6,474 nt of DNA from Opitutales bacterium. Lineage in GTDB: Bacteria; Verrucomicrobiota; Verrucomicrobiia; Opitutales; Oceanipulchritudinaceae. The stretch lies in contig SKLD01000399.1 in NCBI GenBank assembly GCA_007123395.1, forward strand, positions 1-6,474. Reading direction: 5' to 3'. Position numbers and translations under genes: made by a program. Numbering within the stretch: position 1 is the first letter of the stretch; each line of letters starts with the position of its first letter. Positions 1-6,474 of this stretch are shown here, one piece after another. The notes below the pieces were generated by a model. That model was not told the DNA's origin, did not search any database, and saw only the letters and a program-made list of their open reading frames with translations.

Positions 1-2520
1 AAGCGAGCGGCCGGAACCGATATAGACGGAGCGGAGGGCATCACCGGCGTCAAGGGTAACGATGGCAAAGTGACCCTCGAAGTGAAGGTCTGTTTCCTCG
101 CAGCGGAAAGTCCCCTCTCCGTCTACGCAAATCAATACCATCTGTCGGAGACGCTCACCGTCCACTTCAGACAAAACCTCCAGTCCGGCAAATCGATCGG
201 CATTGTATATCGTTGTGACCTCGCGAACACTCCCGGAATCCGCATCGCCGTAAAGCGGTTCGAAAACCTTCGCGAAGGGGGTCTCCCATGCGTCCCCTTT
301 TTGCCGCACGACAATAGCCGGCGTTTGTCGCTCGTTGTACGGAGGCGTGGCCACCCAAGAGGGCGGCGAATGAACTTTGGTGTAGCTACGGTTTTCCGCG
401 TCGTTCATGAACACGCGCATCATGACCGGCACCTCTTCGAGGTCGCGGGCGGTAAAAAGCGCGCGCGGGCTTTGTTCGACGACACCGGATGTCCGCACAT
501 CCTCAAAGAAATGCCATCCGGGATGGCGGAAGGTCCGGTTTCTCTGCCACGGGAGATCTTTGTTTCCGTGAAAGCGCTCCGGCTCGTCGCGCAACTCGAA
601 TCCCTCTGGAATGTCCGTAAACACGAGTTCGTCAGCGACATTTCGGTAGATGTAGTCGTGAAACTGTCCCTCATATTCCGAACGCGAGCGGAACACATCA
701 AGGTAGTAGCCGGTGGTCGGTGAAGTGCGGATGAGCGCGAAGGTGCGCTGTTGGTCGGCGGGAGCGACAAGGTTGTGGGCGTCTTGAAAAGAAATCGTGC
801 TGAAGGAATGGTCGGGCGAGGCCGCCGTCTTTCCGGGCATTGGTTCCATGGCGACCAACTGGCTCACCTCAACGCCGAGGTTCACCCAACCGCCGTCGCT
901 CGCCGAGGCCCCGTTGGCGATGACCGTGTTGTGTCCCGCGAAGAGCCGGTAGTAGTTTTCATGGATGTCGGTCCCGTAGGCACTGCGCCCGGCGGTCACC
1001 CCTAGAACGTGGCCGAACCCGTACAACTCCATGTCCATACCCGAGGCGTGACCGTGGACAAAATCTCCCCCGCCGCCGACAAAGCCCATCAACCCATAGC
1101 GGAGGGGGTCCTCGGTCTCCGTGTTCCGCTGAATGAAGATACCAGTGAAGGGAAGATCAAAGGTTCTCGACGGTTCTTCGATGGTATCCGGATCACCGGC
1201 AAACTCCTCCACCCTCCACAGCAGAGCCAGCGGCGCCGTGTAAATGGTGGCGGCGAATCTATGCCCGGGAAGATTCGAGCGATCATAGTCGCCGCTGGCA
1301 ATTCCCTTCAGAATCCATGCGCCATAGCGTTCCGCCAAATCGTCTTGCCCGTTCAGCCGGGCGAGTTTGTAAGCGCGCTCAAGAACGCTGTACGGCCTGC
1401 CCATGCGCCGCGGTCCGTCGCCAAAGGCGATTAATTCGAAATTCGGAAAGCGGATCGACTCCAAAGCGAGGAGAGAATACGGTAATTTCCAATGCTTTCT
1501 TCCGAGATTGAGTTCCGGGTAGAGCCGGTCCAAGACAATCATCAGGTAGGTGCTGAAGTTGGCCACCGCCACGGTATACTGAAGAGACTCGGGATACAGA
1601 TCACCCGCATTTTCGTAGAGGGCGGCGGTCTTTTTCAGCGAAGTCTGGTGGTCCGTATCCGTGTCCAAATAGTAGGGAAGGTATTTTTCAACATCCGACG
1701 GGTCTTCAAGAGCGAGTATATTGTGGACGAGACTCGGCGACTCAAGGACCGGCCAGTTGTTATTCACCAAGCCCACATTGATGGCCCGCTCCACATAAGC
1801 GCGAAAGACCGTATCCGCATCATCAAAGGGGAAATCACGCTTTTCCCCTGTCACGACGTCATGCACGCGTCCGCCCTCACGAAGATAGGAGGCGACAAAA
1901 TCATAGACCAAAGGTATCTGTGCGCCAAAAATCCTTGCCTCCTTCAAATGGTCGTTGGGATAGATAATACCCCCGTTGAAGGAGGATTCCCCCGGCTCCA
2001 TCCGCGCGACCGCCGACACGATCACGCCGAGAACATCCGCCGCAACGCGCGCATACCGATCCTCCCCCGTCAGGTAATAGATGACGCCGCAGTCAATGCT
2101 TGCCTGCAGATAGCGCATGAGCACCCTGCGACGCTCCATTCCCGGCGAGTCGCCATACCGTGTGATGCGGTGAAACGGAGGAAAGTCCTCGTAGGGATCA
2201 TCCCAATTCAACGGCAACTGAAGGAGGAAGTCGAGGGTATCGCGCTCGTATTCCTCAACAAACGCATCCGCACGCGCTTGCAGCGCTTCAAAGAGGGCCG
2301 CCGATTCCTCGTCGTGTTCTATCCTTTCCAAAATTCCGACACGCTCGCCCGGTGTCACCCAGATCCGGGGACGCTCGAAACCAGTCCCCGCATGACTTGA
2401 TGGAACGGCACATGTGAATGCTGCAATGAGTGCCGCCGTCATTGCCGTGCCGTACAATGACACTCCTTTCCACTTCCGTCGGCACCGTTTGCCGACACTG
2501 CTTTCATCCTTGATTTGCAT
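1..2520 (-). CDS. Secreted heparinase II/III-like (alginate-lyase-type) polysaccharide lyase, C-terminus missing (beyond left edge)
   Basis: The frame is open for 840 codons from the ATG at 2520 to base 1 with no stop, so the C-terminus is outside the window. Residues 11-44 form a signal peptide: basic KRCRRKWKG, hydrophobic TAMTAALIAAF, likely cleavage after SSHA. Residues about 50-440 are helical, as in the alpha/alpha-toroid of these lyases, with NNNWP (253-257) at the position of the Asn/His catalytic patch and FGDGPRRMG (366-374). From about 455 a beta-sandwich follows, with the hallmark GDFVHGHASGMDMELYGFGH (His489, His491), then GRSAYG and AGHNTVIANG (His530), and later YYLDVFRSR (605-613) and HDYIYR (621-626). 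Members of this superfamily cleave uronate-containing polysaccharides by beta-elimination in the periplasm or outside the cell, using Asn/His and Tyr catalysis plus a structural metal site. The Asp expected between the metal-site histidines appears to be Thr509. Substrate and exact PL family cannot be assigned. It starts 12 bp after the preceding gene, which implies co-transcription and perhaps translational coupling. Confidence 0.9.
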   Translation of the reverse strand, partial: MQIKDESSVGKRCRRKWKGVSLYGTAMTAALIAAFTCAVPSSHAGTGFERPRIWVTPGERVGILERIEHDEESAALFEALQARADAFVEEYERDTLDFLLQLPLNWDDPYEDFPPFHRITRYGDSPGMERRRVLMRYLQASIDCGVIYYLTGEDRYARVAADVLGVIVSAVARMEPGESSFNGGIIYPNDHLKEARIFGAQIPLVYDFVASYLREGGRVHDVVTGEKRDFPFDDADTVFRAYVERAINVGLVNNNWPVLESPSLVHNILALEDPSDVEKYLPYYLDTDTDHQTSLKKTAALYENAGDLYPESLQYTVAVANFSTYLMIVLDRLYPELNLGRKHWKLPYSLLALESIRFPNFELIAFGDGPRRMGRPYSVLERAYKLARLNGQDDLAERYGAWILKGIASGDYDRSNLPGHRFAATIYTAPLALLWRVEEFAGDPDTIEEPSRTFDLPFTGIFIQRNTETEDPLRYGLMGFVGGGGDFVHGHASGMDMELYGFGHVLGVTAGRSAYGTDIHENYYRLFAGHNTVIANGASASDGGWVNLGVEVSQLVAMEPMPGKTAASPDHSFSTISFQDAHNLVAPADQQRTFALIRTSPTTGYYLDVFRSRSEYEGQFHDYIYRNVADELVFTDIPEGFELRDEPERFHGNKDLPWQRNRTFRHPGWHFFEDVRTSGVVEQSPRALFTARDLEEVPVMMRVFMNDAENRSYTKVHSPPSWVATPPYNERQTPAIVVRQKGDAWETPFAKVFEPLYGDADSGSVREVTTIYNADRFAGLEVLSEVDGERLRQMVLICVDGEGTFRCEETDLHFEGHFAIVTLDAGDALRSVYIGSGRSL
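2463..2469 (-). promoter_or_regulatory. Shine-Dalgarno-like AAAGGAG inside the lyase 5' end (alternative start signal)
   Basis: Minus-strand AAAGGAG is followed 5 bases later by an in-frame TTG at 2457..2455. That start would give MYGTAMTAALIAAF and the same cleavage site after SSHA. The ATG at 2520 has no recognisable Shine-Dalgarno but supplies the basic n-region (KRCRRKWKG) expected of a signal peptide, and the upstream gene also lacks one. I therefore prefer 2520 and list this as an alternative. Confidence 0.25.
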
Positions 2521-2532
2521 AAAGTTGATTGA

Positions 2533-3498
2533 TCACGGACGAAGGACGTAAATCCACGCGCTCTGCTCGCCGAAATATTCTTCCGGCAAAAATATGTATT
2601 CACCAAGCGAAAGCGAATAGATCCACGGATCGTGCACGACATACAGCCAACCCATAAGGAAGCCGGTATCGACGAACCCGTCTTCATCGATCGGAAAGCC
2701 GGCCCACATATCCTCCGGGCCCGGATCGGGATCAGGATCCGGATCCGGATCCGGGTCGGGATCGGGGTCCGGGCCTGGATCGGGATCCGGGTCAGTTCCC
2801 GAAGCGACGTATTCAAGCTCGAAAAGCAGGGCGTCGTCATGGGACACATTAGCAGTCCAACGGGTAATACTCCCAGGTCGGAAGGCTGGACTCCACCGCA
2901 ACCAAATGAGACCGTCTCCCACGGGTGTGCCATCGGTGTTGTAAAATTCAGCGAGCATCTCCGCATCAATGAACGCCTCGCCCATCTCACCGGGTTGGGT
3001 CTCAGGCGTGAAGAAATCCGTCGAGATAAGACTCACAAGTCCACGCTCATCAATGAGGCCGTCGGGGTCCGCCCAAAACACATCCTCGGCAAAAACGGAG
3101 GGAACGTCCACGTCGGCATTAAAGGCATACAAATGAGTATTCCAGTTGATCGGAATGTTCGCCGCAGGCGAACCGGACGACATCACAAGAGATATGGTCG
3201 CGCCGTGAAGGACATCGCCGCTCTGCAGTGTCGGCAACTGAAAGCCAGCCACGGGAAGGCGCGCCTGCCGGTTGTCTTGGGCACCCACGCCGCCCGCGAC
3301 GAAGTTATCGGACAGGGAGGGCCGTTCTACGAAAATGTAGAAATTGTGAACGGTATTGAAGGTCACCTCAAATGACCTTGTAAGCGGGAGTTCAACGACT
3401 TGGACGTCATTGAACTCCTCGGCGTGGAGGGCCGGTGCGAGGCAACCGTAGGCTACGGCAAGAAATAGGGTGAAGGGTTTGTGGGTTCTTTCTTTCAT
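2533..3498 (-). CDS. Secreted protein with beta-rich N-domain, Asp-Pro linker and aromatic C-terminal module
   Basis: This 321-residue protein is of unknown function. Residues 1-26 form a signal peptide: basic start MKERTHK, hydrophobic core, cleavage after ALHA. Residues 27-233 look like a beta-sandwich, with ARLPVAGFQLPTL, INWNTHLYAF, MLAEFYNTDG and LIWLRWSP. This pattern resembles accessory, CBM-like domains I associate with secreted proteins of Opitutae; that is a recollection, not a search hit. Residues 236-261 are a rigid acidic Asp-Pro linker (11 Asp, 13 Pro, 2 Gly). Residues 262-321 are a compact aromatic module with WLYV (284-287), WIYS (292-295), YIF (301-303) and WIYV (315-318), ending in LRP. 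The ATG at 3498 is chosen because it yields the signal peptide; no Shine-Dalgarno is visible before it. It lies between a TonB receptor and a lyase, 40 bp and 12 bp away, so a role in surface glycan binding or capture is plausible but unproven. Cys19 could in theory be lipidated, but AYGC is a poor lipobox. Confidence 0.85.
   Translation of the reverse strand: MKERTHKPFTLFLAVAYGCLAPALHAEEFNDVQVVELPLTRSFEVTFNTVHNFYIFVERPSLSDNFVAGGVGAQDNRQARLPVAGFQLPTLQSGDVLHGATISLVMSSGSPAANIPINWNTHLYAFNADVDVPSVFAEDVFWADPDGLIDERGLVSLISTDFFTPETQPGEMGEAFIDAEMLAEFYNTDGTPVGDGLIWLRWSPAFRPGSITRWTANVSHDDALLFELEYVASGTDPDPDPGPDPDPDPDPDPDPDPDPGPEDMWAGFPIDEDGFVDTGFLMGWLYVVHDPWIYSLSLGEYIFLPEEYFGEQSAWIYVLRP
2716..2793 (-). 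repeat. Tandem hexanucleotide repeat encoding the Asp-Pro linker
   Basis: These 26 codons read (Asp-Pro)n with two Gly-Pro interruptions. The DNA is built from GGATCC-like six-base units. Three perfect GGATCC copies lie back to back at 2735-2752, flanked by degenerate copies such as GGATCG, GGGTCG and GGGTCC. Because the unit is six bases, gain or loss of units keeps the frame and changes only linker length. The GATC palindromes also make the tract repetitive on the other strand, where it reads as Arg-Ile or Gly-Ile repeats in non-coding frames. Confidence 0.9.
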
Positions 3499-3538
3499 CT
3501 GAATATAGGTTTTGAGCGGTTGATTGTCCGATTCATGA

Positions 3539-6474
3539 TTAAAAAGACATTCCTACCTGCAGGCGGAAACTACGGGGTGCAGCGTAGGTGACGGTCCGAC
3601 GGAAGACGGGGTCGACCGGACCGTTGGGATCCCTGTATTCGACGACCCTCTCCCGCCGCTGGGTATTCAGGAGATTCCTGACGTTCAGATTGATACGCCA
3701 CTGCGTCCGGCCCCAGTCGAAGCGGTATCCAATACTCCCGTCAAACTCGATACGCGAAGGCGTCGGCGGTGTCGGAAAGCGGTTTTCGTCGAGGCCTATC
3801 CCGCCGATCGCAACGGAAGTCGGCGCGCTTCCGAAAAACTTTGCTCCGCCCGCAATGTGCAGCCCTTCCAACGGTCCTTCGACAAAGGTGTATTTCTGCC
3901 AAAGGCTCGCATTCCAATTGGGGACGAAGGACAGGTCCATTCCGTTGATGCCCGTGCCGTCAAAAGTCGTCGGGTCCGTCGGGTCTTCAAAATTGTCCGC
4001 GCCAAGAATGAACACCCAGTAGTCATACCGCGATCCCGGAACCTGCTCACCGCTCATTGGATCAATAAGCGGGGCGAGGTTAAAACCGTTGCCGACTACC
4101 TCGCGGTTTTGATAGGAGAAGGTGAAAATGGTTTGGTAATTCGGCAGCGGTGAGAGGATGAACTGACCATCGACACCCCGCGCGCGCTCCTCGAAGGTGA
4201 CCAATGCGCCGCGCGTATTACTCGGGTTGTTGCCCGCACCGAGTTCGCCCTGCCGTATTCCGCCGGGCCAAAAGATCGGATATCCGTCGAAATCCCTTGC
4301 CTGGAGGGCGGCTTCGAAGGCCGCCTTCATCATCATCCCGACGTCAATCCCGTCCGCATTGACGTGTTTGCCCTCGACCAAATCACGGCTCACGTCCACC
4401 CAGTAATACGGCTGGGCACCGGCGTTCTCGCGCCGACCCCGTGTCCCCACATCAACAGTCTCGACGAACGTCAGCCCGGCCTCATCCAAAACGCGGGTGT
4501 TAATCACCTCCGGTGCTTCAGTGCCGAAAAACTCCTGCCATGCTTCCCGGAAAAACCGGTCGTTCACGCCGTAACTCATTCCTTGGAAACGGTCCGGTGT
4601 CATTCCCGGAGTCATCTCTTGGGCCAAGTCAAAGCGGATGCCATCGGCGGTGACCGCGGAACGCGCGTCAAACGCACCCCAACTTCGGCCTTCTTCCGGG
4701 TCCGGGCCGCGATCTCCGCCATACCATGAACGCGGATTGGGCGCTCCGTTGAAATTCCACGACGCATTCTTCCGCTCAATCTGGAAGACCGAAATCGTTC
4801 CCGAAATCCGCCCGTCAAAGAGATCGAACTTCATGCCAATGTCTTTACCAACGGTCTCTTCCGCTGGAATCGGATTGTTTAGGCCGTCCAATAACCCCTG
4901 ATTGGGAAAGACGCCCTCTGAGTAGGTGACATACATGCTCAAGTCCTCCGTGATACGGGCGGACAGGCCGGCTGTTTTCGTCGTGAACGACTGGGTCTGA
5001 TCGAAAAGCTGTCGCCGTGTGCCCTGCGGCCCGAGGCCTTCGAACATCAGCTCCATCTCGCGCTGGATCTCCCGGTTGAGATTTTCGGGTAACTCCGGGA
5101 ACCAGCGGTCTTCCGTATACGGTTCCGTTCCCGGAATGAGAAACGGCATGGGCGCCAAGCGCTGACTGCCGAAATAGAGGTCGGTCTGATTCGACGCGTT
5201 GGCGGGATTGAAGGCCGGAATTCCGTCGATAAGGCGGATTTGTTCCTCCTCGATGATTTTATACTCATCCCTGCGAATCCCGCCAATGAACGTAATGCGG
5301 TCCTGGAACATCTGCGCTTGGTAAATTCCATAATAGCCGCGGTAGGTTGCATCGACGTCCTTCCAACCCGAGCGGGCGATATTGTAGCCAGCTATGCGGC
5401 CGGGAGTGTCCACCGGATCATTGACATACTCAGCCAGCGGACGCCCGAGGTTTGTACTCAAGTTGCCGGGGAAGGCCAAAGGCTCATTGTTGTAGCGGAT
5501 CGGACTGAAGTCGTAAATGCTTGACCGCAGTAGATACGGGTCTTCGCCGAAGCGCCCCACCGTAAAACCCGGAGCGTCCGGATTTGGAACGAGTTGTCCG
5601 GAAGTGAGGAGTTCACTTACCCCGGGATTCCCCTGTACAATCGAAAACTGGTCTTTCGTGTATTGCACCCCACCGATGAACGTGTGGGTCATGGTATCGT
5701 CTCCCCGGCGCAGCGGATTGCCCGTTTCCAAGGCATAGGCACCGCGCAGACGCAATTGCACCGACTCTGACTCCGTGGGACGCTTCATCCAGTAATAGCG
5801 TTGGAACTTCAATGTTGTCTCATTTTCATCCATCTCCGGTCGCATTGCGCGTGCCGCCAAATCGGGCGTGACAAAGACTTCACCGACACCACCGGTCGTG
5901 AGGGCAAGGATAGGGTGATCCGCGGAAAGATTCGGGATGTCATCCGCCGTCACCCGAAAACCCAGAATCTCATCCAATCCATAGCGCCGAACCGTCCCCG
6001 GGTAGGCACTCGTCGGAATGCTTCCGCCGAGAATCGCCAGCACCTCCGGGTGCCGGATCCAAAGGTTTTGCCGGTTCACTTGGCCCGCGAGGATGGGGAA
6101 TTCGTCCGACGGCGCCGGGAACCCTTCGCTGTCTGTCGGCATGGACATATTCACGTTAAAGCCCTCTTGGTCCGTCTTCGTGTAATAGCCTCCGAACTCA
6201 AGATTCAAATTCCGCACCGGTTCCGTCTGAACCAGAAGCATCGCATTCAGTTCGCGCCTTTTCGTGTAGGTGTCCGGACCACTGATCCGGTAGTTCCTTC
6301 CCAAATCGCCGTAACTATAGGGAACGAGCGGATTCTCCTTGCGGAGAAGAAAAACGTCGCGCGGGTAGCTGTCGTCGCGGTCCATGATAAACCGCATATC
6401 CTCCTCGTCACGACCCCACCGGATTTGCTCGCCGAAAGGATTGCGGAAATCCTCGTTGCCCGAAGCGGTGAAAA
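3539..6474 (-). CDS. TonB-dependent outer-membrane receptor, N-terminus missing (beyond right edge)
   Basis: This is the C-terminal 977 residues of a TonB-dependent receptor, an outer-membrane beta-barrel that imports ligands using TonB/ExbBD energy. The frame stays open to the right edge: codons upstream of the Met at 6397 read FTASGNEDFRNPFGEQIRWG, so that Met is internal. The signal peptide, TonB box and most or all of the plug lie outside the window. The visible part has alternating amphipathic strands. Near 4760-4940 it carries the late-barrel signature YVTYSEGVFPN, then GKDIGMKFDLFDGRISGT and FQIERKN. It ends in NVRNLLNTQ and a last strand RSFRLQVGMSF with terminal Phe, the usual BAM-recognised end. 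A Trp/Tyr/Gly-rich segment of about 190 residues (roughly 4196-4763) sits between two late strands and is probably a large extracellular loop. The neighbouring lyase suggests an oligosaccharide ligand, but siderophore or other cargo cannot be excluded. The stop is TAA, 40 bp before the next gene. Confidence 0.95.
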   Translation of the reverse strand, partial: FTASGNEDFRNPFGEQIRWGRDEEDMRFIMDRDDSYPRDVFLLRKENPLVPYSYGDLGRNYRISGPDTYTKRRELNAMLLVQTEPVRNLNLEFGGYYTKTDQEGFNVNMSMPTDSEGFPAPSDEFPILAGQVNRQNLWIRHPEVLAILGGSIPTSAYPGTVRRYGLDEILGFRVTADDIPNLSADHPILALTTGGVGEVFVTPDLAARAMRPEMDENETTLKFQRYYWMKRPTESESVQLRLRGAYALETGNPLRRGDDTMTHTFIGGVQYTKDQFSIVQGNPGVSELLTSGQLVPNPDAPGFTVGRFGEDPYLLRSSIYDFSPIRYNNEPLAFPGNLSTNLGRPLAEYVNDPVDTPGRIAGYNIARSGWKDVDATYRGYYGIYQAQMFQDRITFIGGIRRDEYKIIEEEQIRLIDGIPAFNPANASNQTDLYFGSQRLAPMPFLIPGTEPYTEDRWFPELPENLNREIQREMELMFEGLGPQGTRRQLFDQTQSFTTKTAGLSARITEDLSMYVTYSEGVFPNQGLLDGLNNPIPAEETVGKDIGMKFDLFDGRISGTISVFQIERKNASWNFNGAPNPRSWYGGDRGPDPEEGRSWGAFDARSAVTADGIRFDLAQEMTPGMTPDRFQGMSYGVNDRFFREAWQEFFGTEAPEVINTRVLDEAGLTFVETVDVGTRGRRENAGAQPYYWVDVSRDLVEGKHVNADGIDVGMMMKAAFEAALQARDFDGYPIFWPGGIRQGELGAGNNPSNTRGALVTFEERARGVDGQFILSPLPNYQTIFTFSYQNREVVGNGFNLAPLIDPMSGEQVPGSRYDYWVFILGADNFEDPTDPTTFDGTGINGMDLSFVPNWNASLWQKYTFVEGPLEGLHIAGGAKFFGSAPTSVAIGGIGLDENRFPTPPTPSRIEFDGSIGYRFDWGRTQWRINLNVRNLLNTQRRERVVEYRDPNGPVDPVFRRTVTYAAPRSFRLQVGMSF

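Noticed and set aside
70..723. Plus-strand open frame of 217 codons
   Set aside because: It lies antisense to the beta-sandwich part of the lyase and has no coherent hydrophobic or domain pattern. It is a by-product of GC-rich codon use.
1009..1434. Plus-strand open frame of 141 codons
   Set aside because: It is antisense to the lyase region carrying the HGHASGM hallmark, and its product resembles no family.
1492..2400. Plus-strand open frame of 302 codons
   Set aside because: It is antisense to the lyase, whose frame encodes a signal peptide and family motifs throughout this stretch. The plus-strand product is Arg/His/Ile-rich with no recognisable domain.
2716..2793. Repeat tract as a CRISPR or operator array
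   Set aside because: The units are six bases with no spacers and lie fully within a coding frame as Asp-Pro codons.
2439..2990. Minus-strand open frame of 183 codons across the junction of the two downstream genes
   Set aside because: It is out of frame with both the Asp-Pro-linker protein and the lyase, each of which has a signal peptide and a sensible composition. This frame has only Arg-Ile low complexity.
2632..3375. Plus-strand open frame of 247 codons with Arg-Ile repeats
   Set aside because: It is antisense to the secreted Asp-Pro-linker protein. The Arg-Ile repeats are simply the opposite strand of the GGATCC tract.
3440..3445. Possible lipobox at Cys19 of the Asp-Pro-linker protein
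   Set aside because: Ala-Tyr-Gly-Cys lacks the usual Leu at -3 and has a bulky Tyr at -2. Cleavage after ALHA by signal peptidase I fits better.
3499..3538. Terminator or promoter between the receptor and the next gene
   Set aside because: The 40 bp spacer has no stem-loop followed by a T run and no clear -35/-10 pair.
6395..6397. ATG as the start of the TonB receptor
   Set aside because: The same frame is open to the window edge with receptor-like sequence upstream, and no signal peptide follows this Met, so it is internal.

Overview
All three genes I can support lie on the minus strand and read right to left: (1) a TonB-dependent outer-membrane receptor that enters from the right edge and ends at 3539; (2) a secreted 321-residue protein (3498..2533) with an Asp-Pro linker and an aromatic C-terminal module; (3) a large secreted polysaccharide lyase of the heparinase II/III / alginate-lyase type (2520..1) that runs off the left edge without a stop codon. 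The spacers are only 40 bp (3499..3538) and 12 bp (2521..2532). Neither holds a visible terminator hairpin or room for a full promoter, so the three genes probably form one transcription unit whose promoter lies beyond the right edge. I see no RNA genes, CRISPR arrays, insertion sequences or attachment sites. There is no gene-free stretch longer than 40 bp.

The layout suggests a Gram-negative, polysaccharide-degrading bacterium. The style of the receptor (long extracellular loops, no SusD-like partner in view), the secreted protein with an aromatic, Trp-Ile-Tyr-rich C-terminus, the weak Shine-Dalgarno signals and the moderately GC-rich sequence together fit Verrucomicrobiota, class Opitutae, best. 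This is recognition from memory, not a search result, and I hold it with moderate confidence.

Functional reading (inference): the secreted lyase would cut an acidic, uronate-containing polysaccharide by beta-elimination. The Asp-Pro-linker protein may bind glycan or sit at the cell surface. The TonB-dependent receptor would import the released oligosaccharides. The substrate cannot be named from sequence alone. Alginate, other polyuronates and sulfated or glycosaminoglycan-like polymers are all possible.

The main points of interest are an edge-truncated 840-codon lyase that a stop-to-stop search would miss, a Thr where the family's metal-binding Asp is expected, a C-terminal aromatic module behind a repeat-encoded linker of possibly variable length, and the compact receptor / accessory protein / lyase gene order.
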